A stretch of DNA of 7,550 nucleotides, from contig JAEZGP010000345.1 of assembly GCA_023437285.1 (NCBI GenBank), positions 1 through 7,550 of the forward strand. The letters run 5' to 3'. How positions within the stretch are numbered: position 1 is the first letter of the stretch; each line of letters begins with the position of its first letter. The notes beneath the pieces are model-generated. The model was given only the letters and a program-made list of their open reading frames with translations, ran no database searches and was not told the origin of the DNA. This DNA is from Actinomycetes bacterium (lineage in GTDB: Bacteria > Actinomycetota > Actinomycetes > Mycobacteriales > Micromonosporaceae). This document shows, one piece after another, positions 6,801 to 7,550 of this stretch. The position numbers and the translations under genes are program-made.

Positions 6801-7192
6801 GTCCGCCGGCGCTGGTGGGGACGCCGCTGAAACACGGCTCCGGCACGGTCCTCGTCGCGATGACCCGCGACGCGACGGCGTACGTCACGGCCGGCGACGA
6901 CGGCGCGGTCCAGGTGTGGAGTGCGTCGAACCAGCAGCCGCTCGGCGAGGCGATGCCGGGCCGCGCGGGGGCGCCGCGGTCGATGGCGCTGTCCCCCGAT
7001 GGCCGCACGATCGCCGTGGCCTATGACAGCGGGCTGATCCGCCTCTGGGACCTCGCCTCCCGGTCGGCCGTGGGCGGTCCGCTGGAGGCCCACCCGGCGT
7101 CCGCCGAGTACGTGGCGTTCAGCCCGGCCGGCGACCTGCTCGCCTCGGGCGGCGCGGACGGCACGATCCGGGTGTGGCGCCTGCCCGGCTGA
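3899..7192 (+). CDS. EACC1-caspase-multi-TM-WD40 fusion protein (putative conflict/cell-death receptor)
   Basis: The 1097-residue protein has five parts. (1) Residues 1-125 look like EACC1, an adaptor domain of actinobacterial conflict systems, with DPRADAAQLEELALQLRDEL and a downstream TFVQDWRSR. (2) Residues 134-380 are a caspase/metacaspase-like protease, with catalytic His212 (SCHG) and Cys262 (DCCYSG), and a canonical EF-hand-like loop at 333-344. (3) A Pro-rich linker at 380-445 contains a tandem repeat. (4) About nine membrane helices lie near 448-468, 487-505, 514-532, 562-580, 592-613, 667-686, 691-711, 724-745 and 763-785. (5) Seven WD40 blades span 799-1097. Positive residues in even-numbered loops place the N-terminus inside and the propeller outside. 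The start is the GTG at 3899, with GGAGG at 3890-3894; the frame is open further upstream, but that would run into GH20. It probably cleaves target proteins when the propeller or EACC1 domain receives a signal; substrate and trigger are unknown. Confidence 0.92.
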   Translation: MADETSFVLRVTSTDPRADAAQLEELALQLRDELRSAGRYTVVRQPSGAAPDDARSAEAILAGVGFVLTTGLTTVAAAADIVTFVQDWRSRHPRRRRLSVSGADVDVSASDGTDAVAAAIGRRGTRVRGWPGRRRSALLIANATYVDSGLKRLRSPVQDVRGLADVLSAPAIGGFDVDLLVDADERTIRRKLAAFFANRDPDDLLLLHFSCHGLKDQRGRLHLAASDTDLQSLTATAVPASFINDLMTETIARRVVLILDCCYSGAFARGAAVRGDRSVHVAEEFGGGTGRIVLTASSATEYAFEGDRVKHFEATPSVFCEALVAGLATGEADLDNDGDITVDELYRYVHRRVIDARKGQQPHMSAFGVAGSLVLAHSVLPPATPAPPPVSVPATPKPPAKATPLKTGAPSRPSHDPPLSRPSHDPPPSRPQRPYTRPDLDTTQSWIRHPVVFVAVVVAVLGSAVQALQASLMPGLVAESDFRVFFNGLHFAALLPVAAIAAAVRSFRVRRTGWTALLSMLAVGLLAALAVLSEQGFGFRFPLSWYTPNSTLAGQNEVVERAVTIAGVVVIAAGLIITDTLNGPRLTRSSRVGGLLAVAGGLVLSLVGLIALFGERHAIFHLWTAATSPTVADAPRGVTAVFGIGNILPLDHRGYATDAFAVAHQFWPAGWLCLVAAAALAAASASRRRQYAWAVAVAVPAVGSLVLGTMAGGRYDATAMVDLIQKLAGMSVLAAAGTTAYLVFGVRGREPVSRAAGSPSRWSAAGSAVIILATVAAVAVSAVTLAPAAYRRDNPSAPAEVIRTLPHTGDPRAFAFHPDGATLVSAEADGTLRSWDIASGQQAGLPVPMPAWPVQALAYSGDGTYLVTTHVDKALRLWNAADLTEVGLPIRPPAAPNQAVFTSLARHQLVALTDGELAQYPITKGRVLSPAKVTIPDRARTFAASGNGGIVIVGCGKGTARVYDMTKRPPALVGTPLKHGSGTVLVAMTRDATAYVTAGDDGAVQVWSASNQQPLGEAMPGRAGAPRSMALSPDGRTIAVAYDSGLIRLWDLASRSAVGGPLEAHPASAEYVAFSPAGDLLASGGADGTIRVWRLPG
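5128..5181 (+). repeat. 27-base tandem repeat in the caspase linker
   Basis: A 25-base identical segment occurs at 5128-5152 and 5155-5179, a period of 27 bases, encoding SRPSHDPPL then SRPSHDPPP (residues 411-428). A degenerate third unit, SRPQRP, follows. It lies in the flexible Pro-rich linker between protease and membrane domains. The near-identity at DNA level suggests recent duplication, so linker length may vary between strains. Confidence 0.85.
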
Positions 7193-7233
7193 TCCGTGAC
7201 CGGCCAGGACGCGCCAGCTCAGGGCAGCAGGCG
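7178..7233. terminator. Possible shared hairpin between convergent caspase and DUF624-like genes
   Basis: CGCCTGC (7178-7184) can pair with GCAGGCG (7227-7233), or alternatively CTGCCC (7181-7186) with GGGCAG (7222-7227), bringing the two stop codons (TGA/TCA, 7190-7192 and 7219-7221) together. The genes converge with only 26 bases between them, so a shared terminator would have to overlap both 3' ends. The loop is long and there is no T-tract, so support is weak. Confidence 0.3.
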
Positions 7234-7550
7234 GCGGGCCACCACATGCAGGGCGAACAGCGCGTACCCCAACAGGATCGGCGCGCAGACCGGGATCAGC
7301 ACCGCGAGCAGCACGGCCAGCGCCAGGACGCCGCCCTCGGCGAGCGCCGCCGCCGGCTTGCGCAGCGCGACGTCGACGGCGGTACGGGCGGCGCAGCGCC
7401 AGCCGGTGCCGCCGGCACGGCCGATCTCGACGAGGGTGAGTCCGACGACGCCGAGCACCAGGATGGCCACGATGGTCGTCGCCGCGATGAGCGCGGGGCC
7501 GCCGGGCACGGTGCCCTCGCGCAGCAGGCGCAGGTCGACGGCGAACAGCC
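7219..7550 (-). CDS. DUF624/YesL-like integral membrane protein (C-terminal part, truncated by window edge)
   Basis: The minus-strand frame is open from the right edge to a TGA at 7221-7219, giving 109 visible residues. An internal GTG at 7509 could be read as a start. However, the frame continues upstream with sensible sequence (LFAVDLRLLREGT) and no ribosome site precedes the GTG, so I treat the gene as extending beyond the window. Two or more hydrophobic stretches are visible: one from LIAATTIVAILVLGVVGLTL, and one of about 30 residues near the end (LALAVLLAVLIPVCAPILLG). Between them lies a basic-amphipathic WRCAARTAVDVALRKPAAAL segment. The pattern resembles actinobacterial DUF624/YesL proteins, usually found in oligosaccharide ABC-transporter operons. 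That would match the nearby GH20 gene, but the family call is tentative. It converges on the caspase gene with 26 bases between stops. Confidence 0.75.
   Translation of the reverse strand, partial: LFAVDLRLLREGTVPGGPALIAATTIVAILVLGVVGLTLVEIGRAGGTGWRCAARTAVDVALRKPAAALAEGGVLALAVLLAVLIPVCAPILLGYALFALHVVARRLLP

Noticed and set aside
5285..7093. Long open frame (about 600 codons) on the minus strand opposite the caspase gene
   Set aside because: Composition-driven shadow in GC-rich DNA: Arg/Gly/Ala-rich, no recognisable domain or ribosome site, while the plus strand encodes clear membrane helices and WD40 blades.

Overview
The window is very GC-rich, with GTG and ATG starts and strong GGAGG-type ribosome sites. 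It also carries an EACC1-type domain and a Streptomyces-like GH20 hexosaminidase. Together these point to a high-GC actinomycete chromosome, plausibly Micromonosporaceae; the genus is inferred, not shown. I see no tRNA, rRNA, CRISPR array, transposase or integration scar.

Layout: (1) 1-185, minus strand: the N-terminal 61 codons of an unrecognised secreted protein with three RHDPAA repeats, cut by the window edge. (2) 313-1242, minus: a CDF-family zinc exporter. It has a clear promoter that overlaps a perfect TTGCA-N5-TGCAA palindrome. (3) 1453-2145, plus: a YcnI-like (DUF1775) copper-binding membrane-anchored protein, divergent from the CDF gene. (4) 2156-3688, minus: a GH20 beta-N-acetylhexosaminidase without a signal peptide, behind a promoter with an ROK-like operator. 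It converges on ycnI, with a strong hairpin at the junction. (5) 3899-7192, plus: a 1097-residue protein joining an EACC1-like domain, a caspase-like protease domain with an EF-hand-like loop, about nine membrane helices and a seven-bladed WD40 propeller. (6) 7219-7550, minus: the C-terminal part of a membrane protein resembling DUF624/YesL, cut by the window edge.

The left part looks like a small metal-homeostasis block (zinc efflux, Cu(II)-binding periphery protein, possibly the His/Asp-repeat secreted protein). The GH20 gene, and perhaps the DUF624-like gene, look like amino-sugar or oligosaccharide utilisation. The caspase gene sits between these two carbohydrate-related genes, transcribed away from GH20 and towards the DUF624-like gene. 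It has the architecture of a one-protein, membrane-spanning conflict or regulated-death receptor. Loop charges predict the protease inside and the WD40 propeller outside the cell. This is the most interesting item in the window.
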